NCBI GenBank assembly: GCA_937910385.1
Contig: CALEPT010000021.1
Location: 1 to 17,928 of the forward strand
From: an uncultured Ruminococcus sp.
Lineage (GTDB): Bacteria; Bacillota; Clostridia; Oscillospirales; Ruminococcaceae
DNA length: 17,928 bases
Reading direction: 5' to 3'
Shown here one piece after another: positions 1-7,633 of this stretch. The notes under the pieces were generated by a model. The model was not told where the DNA came from and ran no database searches. It saw only the letters and a list, made by a program, of their open reading frames with translations. The translations under genes and the position numbers were made by a program. Position 1 is the stretch's first letter. Each line of letters opens with the position of its first letter.

Positions 1-39
1 AATTGTTCTCTTTTTTGTTGCCCTTAAATTTGACCGACC

Positions 40-150
40 TTACGGATTCAGGAGTATGCCATATGATGTATTTCTTTTCTTAGCCTCAATTGCTATTGCG
101 GCTATTTTGTCCTGTGAGGATAAGATAGCCACTTTTTTCGTTGGTTTCAT
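40..150 (-). CDS. Small ORF (36 aa) translationally coupled to the alpha/beta hydrolase
   Basis: The hydrolase stop codon and an ATG overlap as TAATG at 148-152, the usual arrangement for stop-start coupled translation. The ATG opens a 36-codon frame (begins MKPTKKVAILSS, ends GILLNP) that stops with TAA at 40-42. The product is lysine-rich at the N-terminus and has no membrane segment or motif I recognise. It could be a genuine small protein at the end of the operon, the surviving start of a decayed longer gene, or chance; only the TAATG geometry supports it. Confidence 0.35.
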   Translation of the reverse strand: MKPTKKVAILSSQDKIAAIAIEAKKRNTSYGILLNP

Positions 151-1115
151 TATAGTGCATCCTCACATTGTTTCCAAAAACGCTTCAAAGTTTCCTCATA
201 GGCTGTGCGGTCTGTCATATAATTCATACCATGAGCAGCTCCTTCAATCGCAAGATACTCTTTTGGAGCTATACAAGCAATATAGTTTTTATACATCATT
301 TCTATAGGTACCAATTTGTCGTTACTTCCATGAATTAACAATACCGGTACTGTATTTGTTTCCATTGCTTCAATAGTGCTGTGACTGTCAAGAGATTCAC
401 CTATATTCTTTTCACATATCGAATTAGCGAGATGCATCCTTATCAGATATTCTATTTTCAGTTCATCTTTCAAAATGTGTTTAAGTTGATCATAAGGGGA
501 AGTATATGCACTATCAGCAATTATTCCACAAACATTTTCTGGAAGTGCTGCTTCAGCTGACATCAGAACTGCGGTTGCTCCCATAGAAACACCGTACAGG
601 TATATCGGTATATTGCAGCCAAATCTTTCTGTCAGCCAATTTATCCAACAATGGACATCGTGTCTTTCAAGCAAGCCAAGGCCAATATAATTGCCGCCGC
701 TGAAGCCGTGAGCTCTTTCTTCAGCATACAGAACTGCACAGCCTTCGTTTTCAAGGAAAGCTGAGATCATACCGAAGTCTTTAGTCCATGTACTCCGCCA
801 TCCATGCATTGCAAGTATTATACGCTTAGGTGATTCATTAGTTAATAAATGCCCCCTTAGACGTATACCATCAAGTGAAGCAGTTTCAATGATTTCCGCA
901 TTTTGTTCTGCAAGTCTGTCTGAATATTTGACCGTATCAGCTGTAATTGCGCAGTTCCCACTGAATTTGTCAATATGCTTATAAGCTGTTGACGAACAAT
1001 CCCAGCTATTCCTGCTCTGCACATGGTTCATAATAGTTTTTGTTGCCCTGTATGAAACTGCTGCCATTCCTCCAAGAACGACAGTTCCGGCAAACGCTCT
1101 ATAAGCTCTTCTCAT
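150..1115 (-). CDS. Alpha/beta hydrolase, probably membrane-anchored
   Basis: A 321-aa serine hydrolase of the alpha/beta-fold family. The sequence shows an HGWRS oxyanion-type loop at about residues 104-108, the nucleophile elbow GVSMG with Ser177, the acidic residue in HGSNDKLVP (Asp266), and the catalytic histidine in GAAHGMN (His295), so the triad is complete and in order. Residues 8-21 are hydrophobic after an Arg-rich start, which suggests an uncleaved anchor or signal segment facing the outside. A GAGGAG ribosome site precedes the ATG. It is the last full-length gene of a minus-strand operon whose neighbours are membrane and lipid-related, so a lipid or acyl ester substrate is plausible, but the specificity cannot be read from the sequence. 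It resembles the clostridial extracellular alpha/beta hydrolases often annotated as DUF1749/BAAT-like. Confidence 0.9.
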   Translation of the reverse strand: MRRAYRAFAGTVVLGGMAAVSYRATKTIMNHVQSRNSWDCSSTAYKHIDKFSGNCAITADTVKYSDRLAEQNAEIIETASLDGIRLRGHLLTNESPKRIILAMHGWRSTWTKDFGMISAFLENEGCAVLYAEERAHGFSGGNYIGLGLLERHDVHCWINWLTERFGCNIPIYLYGVSMGATAVLMSAEAALPENVCGIIADSAYTSPYDQLKHILKDELKIEYLIRMHLANSICEKNIGESLDSHSTIEAMETNTVPVLLIHGSNDKLVPIEMMYKNYIACIAPKEYLAIEGAAHGMNYMTDRTAYEETLKRFWKQCEDAL

Positions 1116-1118
1116 ATT

Positions 1119-1300
1119 TTACTCCTCATATGATGATATAATTAGTTTTGTAAAATCAGAAATGCCTGTAAGATCAGTATCATCAGGGTGAGTGTTCCCT
1201 TTTGTAAAAACATCATTAAGCATTTCAGCAGAATCCGGTAGCTCATTGTAGATCATTCTTTTGAATTTATCATCTGCTGCTCCCTGACACAGATAAAACC
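1119..1300 (-). pseudogene. Open 3' fragment of an unidentified gene downstream of the truncated phosphatidyltransferase
   Basis: A second minus-strand frame is open from about 1300 down to a TAA at 1119-1121 and overlaps the last codons of the phosphatidyltransferase frame. It reads about 60 residues, including KRMIYNELPDSAEML and ending LIISSYEE, with protein-like composition. It does not look like the missing C-terminal half of a CDP-alcohol phosphatidyltransferase, which should be hydrophobic. It is best read as the tail of a different gene brought next to the phosphatidyltransferase by a deletion. No start codon with a ribosome site is visible. Its last codons carry the GAGGAG used by the hydrolase gene. 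I do not recognise the family. Confidence 0.35.
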
Positions 1301-1542
1301 CATACCATCGTGCTTATCACCAATATCTTATCGGCGATAGGATCAAGGAAAATTCCTAAATTTGTTATCAGATCATTTTTTCGTGCAATGTATCCATCAA
1401 GGAAATCGGATACAGAAGCCAATATAAATATCGATAACGCTATTAGCGGTGAATACTTCCAATCATTTTTCAGAAGAAAAAAGACAAGAAAGGGTACAAG
1501 TATTATCCTAAAACAGGTTATCTTATTTGGTGTATTCATCAT
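1270..1542 (-). pseudogene. CDP-alcohol phosphatidyltransferase (PgsA-like), C-terminally truncated
   Basis: The 90-residue product carries the complete family signature D-x2-D-G-x2-A-R-x8-G-x3-D-x3-D: Asp46, Asp49, Gly50, Ala53-Arg54, Gly63, Asp67 and Asp71. These bind CDP-diacylglycerol and the metal ion for transfer of the phosphatidyl group to an alcohol such as glycerol-3-phosphate. Two hydrophobic segments flank it. Family members are usually about 170-200 aa with around six membrane segments; this one stops after the second or third, then an unrelated frame follows. It is therefore probably inactive, though the catalytic motif itself is undamaged. The start overlaps the end of the preceding small membrane gene by 20 bp, so it was once part of a coupled operon. 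Which phospholipid it made cannot be told. Confidence 0.75.
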
Positions 1543-1669
1543 ACATAAGAGCTTTTAGATTTTTCTTGTTTCTTCGTTTGGCGATATGTAATGATATGAT
1601 ATCATGCAGCATTTCTCCCCACATTAAAAGACTTGCAACAGCTATTATAACTGCAATAAAAATACCCAT
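1523..1669 (-). CDS. Small single-span membrane protein (48 aa)
   Basis: The product begins MGIFIAVIIAVASLLMWG, one hydrophobic helix, followed by a basic tail containing AKRRNKKN that should lie in the cytoplasm. A longer frame is open to 1705, but AGGAGAG lies 8 nt before the ATG at 1669, which makes that the likely start. The stop overlaps the start of the phosphatidyltransferase gene. I know no family for it. Its place between a CmpB-type membrane protein and a phosphatidyltransferase suggests an accessory of a membrane or lipid complex. Confidence 0.55.
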   Translation of the reverse strand: MGIFIAVIIAVASLLMWGEMLHDIISLHIAKRRNKKNLKALMYDEYTK

Positions 1670-1682
1670 TTTCTTCACTCTC

Positions 1683-2303
1683 CTATTCATCTTCATTGTC
1701 TCCAAACATTTTCTCTGAGATGCGAACTGCCATTTCAGTCGAAAATGGCGAAGTGTTCAAAGCATTCTTTAATCTATACCCAAAAGCTTTTCTGATATTC
1801 CCTGTCATATTATAAAAGGTATAAAGATTATCAGCAAGGTATACTAAAAAGCTGACCATAAATATATAATGAATACAGTTGGCTGGAATAGATGCCATTA
1901 GCTTATCCATAAGAGGCTGTACAAATTTTATCAGCAGCACAGACAAAACTCCGAATGAATTCGAACACAATAAACATATCCTGCCCTTCAGATTAAACCT
2001 GTAGGAACTGTAATCCCACCAGCGCTTATTAAACAATTTCTCTAAGACAAATGAAGTTGTGTACTCAAGCAGTGTACATAACAGAAGTCCTGCAAGAAAG
2101 AGTATGATGCTATTTTTTATATTACCGAGAAATAATATGACGCCAATTGCGCCCCAACCGTATATCGGACAATACGGTCCGTTCAGGAAACCACGATTGA
2201 TAAAGCACCTATTCTTAACAGTATATTGCAGTGATTCCCAGCTCCAGCCTAAGAAGCTGTAAAAAATAAATAGTATAAATCCTTTTTCAATGAACGGCTC
2301 CAA
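1683..2303 (-). CDS. CmpB-type putative ABC-transporter integral membrane protein (PF06541-like)
   Basis: A 206-aa polytopic membrane protein matching the putative ABC-transporter type IV (CmpB) family common in Firmicutes. Visible hallmarks are FLGWSWE near residue 18, NRGFLNGPYCPIYGWGA near residues 36-52, and a cluster around KRWWDYS followed by NLKGRICLL, with about five hydrophobic helices. The biochemical function of the family is not established. The start is TTG at 2303: AGGAGGT sits 7 nt upstream, inside the end of the HD gene, and the two genes overlap by 17 bp, so translation is coupled. The C-terminal 40 residues are hydrophilic and acidic. Confidence 0.85.
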   Translation of the reverse strand: MEPFIEKGFILFIFYSFLGWSWESLQYTVKNRCFINRGFLNGPYCPIYGWGAIGVILFLGNIKNSIILFLAGLLLCTLLEYTTSFVLEKLFNKRWWDYSSYRFNLKGRICLLCSNSFGVLSVLLIKFVQPLMDKLMASIPANCIHYIFMVSFLVYLADNLYTFYNMTGNIRKAFGYRLKNALNTSPFSTEMAVRISEKMFGDNEDE

Positions 2304-2787
2304 TCAAAACACCTCCTGTCCGTTGGATAAGGCGTTTACCTCCCTCCAACGTTTCCTTTGTGCTGACTATCTTATCTGCTATGCAGAGGATCATACTCTC
2401 CCTGTGCATAGGCAGCCTCAGTATATTCATAGGAAACATATGACAATAGATCATCTCAGCCTCAAGCATATTGACAGAAAAATCACGGCGTGCGTTTTTC
2501 AGGGCTGTTCGTGCATGAGTAAAGCCGTGAGGACGATGTTCCTTCGGACTTGTGTGCCAGTCATACAGAAAATAATCGTGTAATAATGCTCCACGGATCA
2601 GTGACTGTCTGTCAACATCAATATCAAATCTATCCGCTATACTCAGGCATTTTACAGCAACAGCTACAGAATGCTCAAATACACTCGTTTCACCGTGCTG
2701 AATGTGATTTTTTGTTATCTGCATATTTTTGGACGTCAGTATGTCATTTGCATATCGTATCAGTTCATTTTTGTAATTTATTTTCAT
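2287..2787 (-). CDS. HD-domain phosphohydrolase
   Basis: A 166-aa HD-superfamily protein. The metal ligands are present in order: His39 in FEHSVAVA, the His70-Asp71 pair in GALLHDYFLYDWH, His91 in GFTHART, and Asp138 in CIADKIVS. Such proteins hydrolyse phosphomonoester or phosphoanhydride bonds of nucleotides or similar substrates; the actual substrate is unknown. The frame is open to a TTG at 2799, but GGGAG lies just before the ATG at 2787 and decides the start. It is the first gene of the minus-strand operon, with a near-consensus promoter about 55 bp upstream. Confidence 0.87.
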   Translation of the reverse strand: MKINYKNELIRYANDILTSKNMQITKNHIQHGETSVFEHSVAVAVKCLSIADRFDIDVDRQSLIRGALLHDYFLYDWHTSPKEHRPHGFTHARTALKNARRDFSVNMLEAEMIYCHMFPMNILRLPMHRESMILCIADKIVSTKETLEGGKRLIQRTGGVLIGAVH

Positions 2788-2814
2788 TTTTTCTCCCAAG
2801 TTTATTTCAACTAC

Positions 2815-2844
2815 TTGACTTTTACCTCATGTGTATATTATAAT
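2815..2844 (+). promoter_or_regulatory. Sigma-A-type promoter for the TetR gene
   Basis: TTGACT (2815-2820), an 18-bp spacer and a perfect TATAAT (2839-2844) precede the TetR gene by about 120 bp. Its -10 box overlaps that of the opposite promoter. Confidence 0.7.
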
Positions 2845-2865
2845 ACAAGTGAAGAAAAATGTGAA
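2837..2865 (-). promoter_or_regulatory. Sigma-A-type promoter for the HD-hydrolase operon
   Basis: On the minus strand TTCACA (complement of 2860-2865), a 17-bp spacer and TATAAT (complement of 2837-2842) point towards the HD gene. The sequence ATTATAAT serves as -10 for both directions, so RNA polymerase cannot occupy both promoters at once. Confidence 0.65.
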
Positions 2866-2964
2866 CGGACATCTTTCACGATATTTATGGCATATACCAC
2901 ACTTATCCGTAAAAATGAGTATTATGCCACAGAAGTCTTTAAATTAGTATAAGGGGAGGAACTA

Positions 2965-3543
2965 ATGAGCGGTATCGACAGAAGAATAATCAAAACGAAA
3001 AAAGCAATACGCAATGCGTTTGCTGAACTTCTTTCCGAACAGGAGCTCAATTCGATCACTGTAAAGGATATTGCGGACAAAGCTGACATCAACAGGAAAA
3101 CATTCTATAATTACTACAATGGAGTATATCAGGTCATTGACGAAATAGAAAATGAGTTGATACACGTATTTGAAAGCTCGATCGATGATGTTGATTTTCA
3201 GGAGGCTATGAGAGATCCACAGCCTGTTTTTGAAAAACTGACTGCAATTATCAGCAGCGACATTGAATTCTACGGGTGTCTTATGAAGATGAACGAAAAT
3301 GTCAGCCTTGTAAGCAAGATATCCGATCTGTTAAAGTTCAAGGTCAGAGAAGCCTTTACGAAACAGATCGGTGTGTCTGATGAGAAGCTGGATATTATCG
3401 TGAACTATTCTATAAACGGCATGATAAGCGCCTATCAGATGTGGTTCAATTCTGATAGAAAATACCCTTTGGATAAGTTTTCCGATGATGTCGGAACAAT
3501 AGCCTTCAGCGGAATAAACGGATTAGTTCATTCAGCAAAGTAA
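2965..3543 (+). CDS. TetR/AcrR-family transcriptional regulator
   Basis: A 192-aa protein with an N-terminal TetR helix-turn-helix at about residues 31-52 (ITVKDIADKADINRKTFYNYY, with the TFYNYY recognition-helix end typical of the family) and an all-helical C-terminal ligand domain. The ribosome site is GGGGAGGA, 7 nt before the ATG. It is divergent from the HD-hydrolase operon and lies just upstream, in the same direction, of the ketosynthase and ligase genes. TetR proteins usually repress their own and adjacent genes until a small ligand binds; here the likely targets are the shared divergent promoter and the 3544-3676 spacer. The ligand is unknown, though an acyl compound would fit the neighbours. 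Confidence 0.9.
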   Translation: MSGIDRRIIKTKKAIRNAFAELLSEQELNSITVKDIADKADINRKTFYNYYNGVYQVIDEIENELIHVFESSIDDVDFQEAMRDPQPVFEKLTAIISSDIEFYGCLMKMNENVSLVSKISDLLKFKVREAFTKQIGVSDEKLDIIVNYSINGMISAYQMWFNSDRKYPLDKFSDDVGTIAFSGINGLVHSAK

Positions 3544-3560
3544 TATTATTTGAAGTTATT

Positions 3561-3595
3561 ACACATTTGCTTAACGATGTGTGGCTTAATACACA
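3561..3595. promoter_or_regulatory. Possible operator: interlocking ACACA/TGTGT dyads
   Basis: ACACAT (3561-3566) is inverted as ATGTGT (3577-3582), and TGTGT (3578-3582) is inverted again as ACACA (3591-3595), giving two overlapping dyads in front of the ketosynthase gene. A perfect TATAAT follows at 3639-3644 but with a poor -35. This would suit TetR binding, but it is only a pattern. Confidence 0.3.
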
Positions 3596-3676
3596 GAAAG
3601 CAAAAAACCTGCCCATAGTAAATTTTTATATATTAAGTTATAATATATCTATAGTACTTTTAGGAGATATATTAAT

Positions 3677-4900
3677 ATGAGAAAAATTGTTATCACAGGA
3701 ATGGGCGCAGTAACTCCGCTGGGAATAGGTGTAAACTCCTATTGGGAAAGTCTCATTGCCGGCAAGTCGGGTATTGATCTGATAAAAGCCTTTGACGCTT
3801 CCGAGCTTCCCGTGCAGTTTGCAGGTGAGGTCAAGGACTTTGAGCCATCAGAGCATATCCCGAAGGATTTACTAAAGAACACCGATCCATTTATGCAGTA
3901 TGCCTTTGCAGCAGCAAATGAAGCAATAAGCCAGAGCCGTCTGACTATTGAGCCATACAGAACAGGCATTACTCTCGGCACAGCTATGGGAGGAGTGGCA
4001 GAGATAGCTGCAACTCAGGAAAGACTGACTACGGAGGGCAAAAAGATAGGTTCGAGATTTATCCCTAAGATACTCGGAAACCTTGCTGCTGCGAATATCG
4101 CCATTAACTACAATATCAAGGGCCCGAGCTTTACCGTGAGTACAGCTTGTGCCTCAGGCGGAGATGCTGTCGTTACGGCTTCCATGCTTCTCCAGACAGG
4201 AAAAACTGACGCAATGATAGTTCTCGGAGCAGAGGCTGTGCTGTGTCCTCTGGTTATACACGCTCTTACAACGGTAAAAGCTCTTTCCAAGAGAAATGAT
4301 GAGCCATCATCTGCCAGCCGTCCGTTTGACTTATCCCGTGATGGTTTTGTTATCGGAGAAGGCGGCGGAGCTTTTGTACTTGAGACAGAGGAGCACGCTC
4401 TTGCCCGTGGAGCAGATATTATTGCCGAGCTGAAGGGCTGCGGCAACTCAAATGACGCACATCATATCATGGCGCCTCACCCTGAGGGAAAGGGCGCGAT
4501 AGCCTGTATGCAGGCTGCAATCTATGACGCTGGGATAACTCCCGATGAGATAGGGTATATCAACGCTCACGGTACAGCCACTCATAAGGGCGATGTGGTC
4601 GAGGCAAATGCAATAAAGGCTGTATTCAATTCTTCTATCCCCTATGTAAGCTCAACTAAGGGAGCGACAGGGCACATGATGGGCGCAGGCGGAATAACCG
4701 AGGCTATCGCTTGTATAAAGGCGATAGAAACAGGAATAATGCCTCCTACTATCAATCTCTGCAATGTTGATGCTGAGTGCAGTGATATAGACTTCATACC
4801 AAATCACTCTAAAAACGCAGATATACGATATGCGATGTCAAATGCATTCGGATTCGGCGGTCAGAATTCAAGTCTGATCTTCGGAAGATACGAAGGGTAA
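3677..4900 (+). CDS. Beta-ketoacyl-ACP synthase II (FabF-like)
   Basis: A 407-aa ketosynthase of the KAS II fold. The catalytic cysteine is Cys158 in STACASGGDA, the two histidines are His298 in NAHGTATHKGD and His333 in KGATGHMMGAGG, and Lys328 is kept. The N-terminus RKIVITGMGAVTPLG and the C-terminus NAFGFGGQNSSL are also canonical. It should condense an acyl thioester with malonyl-ACP. No malonyl transferase, reductase, dehydratase or acyl carrier protein lies nearby, so it is either a second FabF using the host's fatty-acid machinery or part of a small specialised acyl pathway with the ligase 9 bp downstream. It follows a TetR gene, and GGAGATA precedes the ATG. Confidence 0.92.
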   Translation: MRKIVITGMGAVTPLGIGVNSYWESLIAGKSGIDLIKAFDASELPVQFAGEVKDFEPSEHIPKDLLKNTDPFMQYAFAAANEAISQSRLTIEPYRTGITLGTAMGGVAEIAATQERLTTEGKKIGSRFIPKILGNLAAANIAINYNIKGPSFTVSTACASGGDAVVTASMLLQTGKTDAMIVLGAEAVLCPLVIHALTTVKALSKRNDEPSSASRPFDLSRDGFVIGEGGGAFVLETEEHALARGADIIAELKGCGNSNDAHHIMAPHPEGKGAIACMQAAIYDAGITPDEIGYINAHGTATHKGDVVEANAIKAVFNSSIPYVSSTKGATGHMMGAGGITEAIACIKAIETGIMPPTINLCNVDAECSDIDFIPNHSKNADIRYAMSNAFGFGGQNSSLIFGRYEG

Positions 4901-4909
4901 GGTGATGGG

Positions 4910-6595
4910 ATGAGCTATACATATGATCGTGAATCATTCAGAGAGAATTTTGAGAGAGAATTTATATGGCTGAATGGCTTTATGAGAAATGTCAGACGCT
5001 ACGGTACAAAAATCGCACTTATTGATCCTTCAATCGATAAAAGCTGGACTTATGCAGAGCTGAACGGCGATTGCAACAAACTGGCTAATGCACTAAAGGC
5101 TGACGGCATAAGGCAAAGTGATATTCTCCTGATGCAGCTTTACAATTCACCACAGTTTGTTTTCGGATATATTGCCTCACACAAGACAGGCGCTGTTGCT
5201 AATCCTATAAATTTCAATCTCTCAGCCGGTGAGACCGCAGAGATAATTGAACATAACAAGCCAAAAGTCTATATTTACGATGCGGATATCATCAATACAG
5301 CGGCAAGCGCACTTGAAATAAGTCGTCATAAGCCCGATGTAATTCTCGTTGTGAACAATTCAGGCAAGGAGATAGATATGCCGGAGGGACACATACTTTA
5401 TGATGAATATGTCAGTAAAAGCAGTACAAATGATATACCTGTTGATTTTGAGCCTAATGTGTACAATGAAAGTCTCAGGCTGCAAACCTCGGGCACGACT
5501 GCTACGCCGAAGGGAGTTCCGCTGAACAATATGAACGAGATACTATCCGCTCATAATCTCATAATGGACTTAGGACTGAAAAGCGGTGATGTGACGATGA
5601 ATCTGACGCCGTGGTTTCATAGGGGCGGTATTCATTCTACCGGTCCGACAACAATTTTTTATCTCGGAGGAACTACAGTTATAATGCGCTTTTTTAACCC
5701 TAAGAATGCGGTACGGTACATAAATGAATACAAGATATCTTACCTGACTGCTGTTCCTGCTGTTCTGCACCCGATGTGTGCCAGACTGGAAAAGTATAAT
5801 GAGGAGCTTCCAAGTCTGAAAGGCATACTCTCTATGGGCGCACCTCTTGAACGTGAGGCGTGTATCCGCTTTATGACAAGGCTTACACCGAATATCTATA
5901 ACGGATACGGTACTACCGAAACTCTCTGGAATCTTTTTCTCGGTCCTGACGATCTGCCTGAAAGGTCGGGATTTACGGGACGTGCCAGCACTGACGATGA
6001 GGTAAGGCTTGTAAAGATACACGATGACCGAAGAGCCGAGCCGGACGAGCTTGTTTCTATGGACGAGATCGAAAAAGGCGAGATCATTATTAAATGTCCT
6101 GCGAAAACAGGATATGGCTATGCGGATAACCCTGATATAACGGAAAAGAAGTATTATAAGGGCTGGTTTTACACCGGTGATGTCGGGGTGTGGAATAAAG
6201 ACGGATATGTCAGGATCATCGGAAGAAAAGACGATATGATAATCAGTATGGGAGAAAATGTTTATCCTGCCCGTATCGAAGAGATCATAAATGAACACCC
6301 GAAGGTAAGCGAATGTATAGTTACAGGTATTCACCACAAAACAAAGGGCGAGGTCATAGCAGCTTATATTATCCCGGCTGATGACAGCCTTACCGTTTCC
6401 GAACTTGTTGAGCACTGCACTTCTTCTCCTCACTTGTCAAAGTATCAAATACCAAGATACTATAGATTCGTCAGTGATATTCCGAGGACAGCTACCGGAA
6501 AAAAACAGCATTATCTTATCAGAAAACAGGCTCAGCAAGACCTTGAAAACGGATTGCTTGAGAGAAAAAGCTTGAGCATGGCATATGCAACCTGA
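4910..6595 (+). CDS. AMP-forming acyl-CoA/acyl-acid ligase (ANL superfamily)
   Basis: A 561-aa adenylate-forming enzyme with all core motifs: the phosphate loop TSGTTATPKG (193-202), NGYGTTE (331-337), YTGD (421-424), GRKDDMIISMGENVYP (438-453), and the C-terminal catalytic lysine in RTATGKK (Lys531). It activates a carboxylic acid as acyl-AMP and passes it to CoA or another thiol. The substrate is unknown. It begins 9 bp after the ketosynthase, certainly in the same transcript. The pairing suggests that a free acid is loaded and then extended by the ketosynthase, but the carrier protein is not in the window. A strong terminator follows. Confidence 0.9.
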   Translation: MSYTYDRESFRENFEREFIWLNGFMRNVRRYGTKIALIDPSIDKSWTYAELNGDCNKLANALKADGIRQSDILLMQLYNSPQFVFGYIASHKTGAVANPINFNLSAGETAEIIEHNKPKVYIYDADIINTAASALEISRHKPDVILVVNNSGKEIDMPEGHILYDEYVSKSSTNDIPVDFEPNVYNESLRLQTSGTTATPKGVPLNNMNEILSAHNLIMDLGLKSGDVTMNLTPWFHRGGIHSTGPTTIFYLGGTTVIMRFFNPKNAVRYINEYKISYLTAVPAVLHPMCARLEKYNEELPSLKGILSMGAPLEREACIRFMTRLTPNIYNGYGTTETLWNLFLGPDDLPERSGFTGRASTDDEVRLVKIHDDRRAEPDELVSMDEIEKGEIIIKCPAKTGYGYADNPDITEKKYYKGWFYTGDVGVWNKDGYVRIIGRKDDMIISMGENVYPARIEEIINEHPKVSECIVTGIHHKTKGEVIAAYIIPADDSLTVSELVEHCTSSPHLSKYQIPRYYRFVSDIPRTATGKKQHYLIRKQAQQDLENGLLERKSLSMAYAT

Positions 6596-6661
6596 AAATC
6601 AGCCATTCACATTTGCCTTTATAAATTGAAAACGCTTCATTCAGAAAACGAATTTGAAAAC

Positions 6662-6698
6662 AAGAACTCCCCAGAATTGATCTGAGGAGTTCTTTTTC
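6662..6698 (+). terminator. Rho-independent terminator after the acyl ligase
   Basis: AAGAACTCC (6662-6670) pairs with GGAGTTCTT (6686-6694), extended inside by CAGA/TCTG, and is followed by a T run. It closes the TetR-ketosynthase-ligase unit. Confidence 0.85.
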
Positions 6699-6703
6699 TG
6701 ACC

Positions 6704-6732
6704 TTGACAAACATAAAATGGTGTGTTAGAAT
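6704..6732 (+). promoter_or_regulatory. Promoter of the zinc-motif gene (copy 1 of a duplicated promoter)
   Basis: TTGACA (6704-6709), a 17-bp spacer and TAGAAT (6727-6732). About 70 bp from 6702 is clearly similar to 7604-7675, which carries a second promoter in front of the structured RNA region. Confidence 0.75.
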
Positions 6733-6783
6733 ACTGTTAGCGAGTAATATAATTATCAATATACATAATTACAGGAGGAACGC

Positions 6784-7566
6784 ATGGAAAATCTATTAGT
6801 AAGCCATTGGCATAAGAATACAAGATACGAAATACAGAGCATAGGCAGCATGGAGTACATCGTTCCCTGTGAATACGGTTCGATTTATGATCCAATAAAC
6901 AGCGAAAATGAAATGATGACCGACGCACTAAATCTCGGCAAGTACCTGACTGAGAACGACCTCGTTCAGAACGAAATGGTGCTGGACTTCGTTCACAAAT
7001 ACGGTTTGCTCGGTATTATGCCTGATATTGCAGGCTCGGATATAGGTAAAAATGAGCGTGTTATTGTCAGTGACAATATCTTCACCGAAAGCGGTATTGT
7101 AGATGTGAATGAGTTTGCCAAGACCTTCTTCCCTATCGATAATATCGACCTGTTTGATAAAGCCAATAAGAAAGGCAAGCTGAGACTGTATTATCGCAGC
7201 CCGATATATTCGACTATGTTCCTGCGGAAGTACAGGTACTGCGAGTCGCTTGAATGGGTAAAGAAATATTTTAAATATCTGTACAGCTTCACGATAAGCA
7301 AGGAATCAAAGCTGACGGAGTTCATACCTCCTCGCCTGACCTACAAGATAGATAACAGGAACGGTCTGAACCTGTTGTGCGAGTACGATTCGCTCAAGGC
7401 GATGATAGACCTCGCATTCGCTAAAGCAGTGACAGACGATAAGAAGCCGCTCCGCACCTGCAAGCACTGCGGCAAGCTGTTCTACGCAGCCGACATTCGC
7501 AGCGAGTTCTGCTCCGCCAGATGCCGAAATCAATACAACGTATACAAATCAAGAGCAAAGCATTGA
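6784..7566 (+). CDS. Uncharacterised protein with C-terminal CxxC...CxxxC zinc motif
   Basis: A 260-aa protein preceded by AGGAGG 5 nt before the ATG. The first 220 residues carry no motif I can name. The C-terminus has four cysteines at 226, 229, 243 and 247 in the pattern C-x2-C-x13-C-x3-C, followed by RNQYNVYKSRAKH. This arrangement resembles the CGNR-type zinc fingers and the DUF6076-like proteins of clostridia, and the basic tail suggests nucleic-acid binding. It stands alone between terminators, with its own promoter, and its last codons form the 5' arm of its terminator. The duplicated promoter and leader in front of the neighbouring RNA locus suggest the two respond to the same signal or arose by duplication. 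Function is not assigned. Confidence 0.75.
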   Translation: MENLLVSHWHKNTRYEIQSIGSMEYIVPCEYGSIYDPINSENEMMTDALNLGKYLTENDLVQNEMVLDFVHKYGLLGIMPDIAGSDIGKNERVIVSDNIFTESGIVDVNEFAKTFFPIDNIDLFDKANKKGKLRLYYRSPIYSTMFLRKYRYCESLEWVKKYFKYLYSFTISKESKLTEFIPPRLTYKIDNRNGLNLLCEYDSLKAMIDLAFAKAVTDDKKPLRTCKHCGKLFYAADIRSEFCSARCRNQYNVYKSRAKH

Positions 7567-7582
7567 CGGCTTTGCTCTTTTT
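7552..7582 (+). terminator. Terminator overlapping the end of the zinc-motif gene
   Basis: AGAGCAAAGC (7552-7561) pairs with GCTTTGCTCT (7569-7578), followed by a T run. The stop codon (7564-7566) lies in the loop. Confidence 0.85.
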
Positions 7583-7605
7583 GTTTCAAAATTAAAATGA
7601 AGGCC

Positions 7606-7633
7606 TTGACAAATAAAAATAGTGTGTTATAAT
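7606..7633 (+). promoter_or_regulatory. Promoter of the structured-RNA region (copy 2 of the duplicated promoter)
   Basis: TTGACA (7606-7611), a 16-bp spacer and perfect TATAAT (7628-7633). It is similar to the promoter at 6704 and points into a stretch with no convincing gene. Confidence 0.7.

Noticed and set aside
56..307. Plus-strand frame with a hydrophobic start and GGAG before the ATG
   Set aside because: Most of it runs antisense through the 3' end of the well-supported alpha/beta hydrolase gene, and the composition is not convincing.
5570..6433. Long minus-strand frame (287 codons) opposite the acyl ligase
   Set aside because: It is antisense to a gene with all ANL motifs, has no recognisable domain and is a frame shadow.
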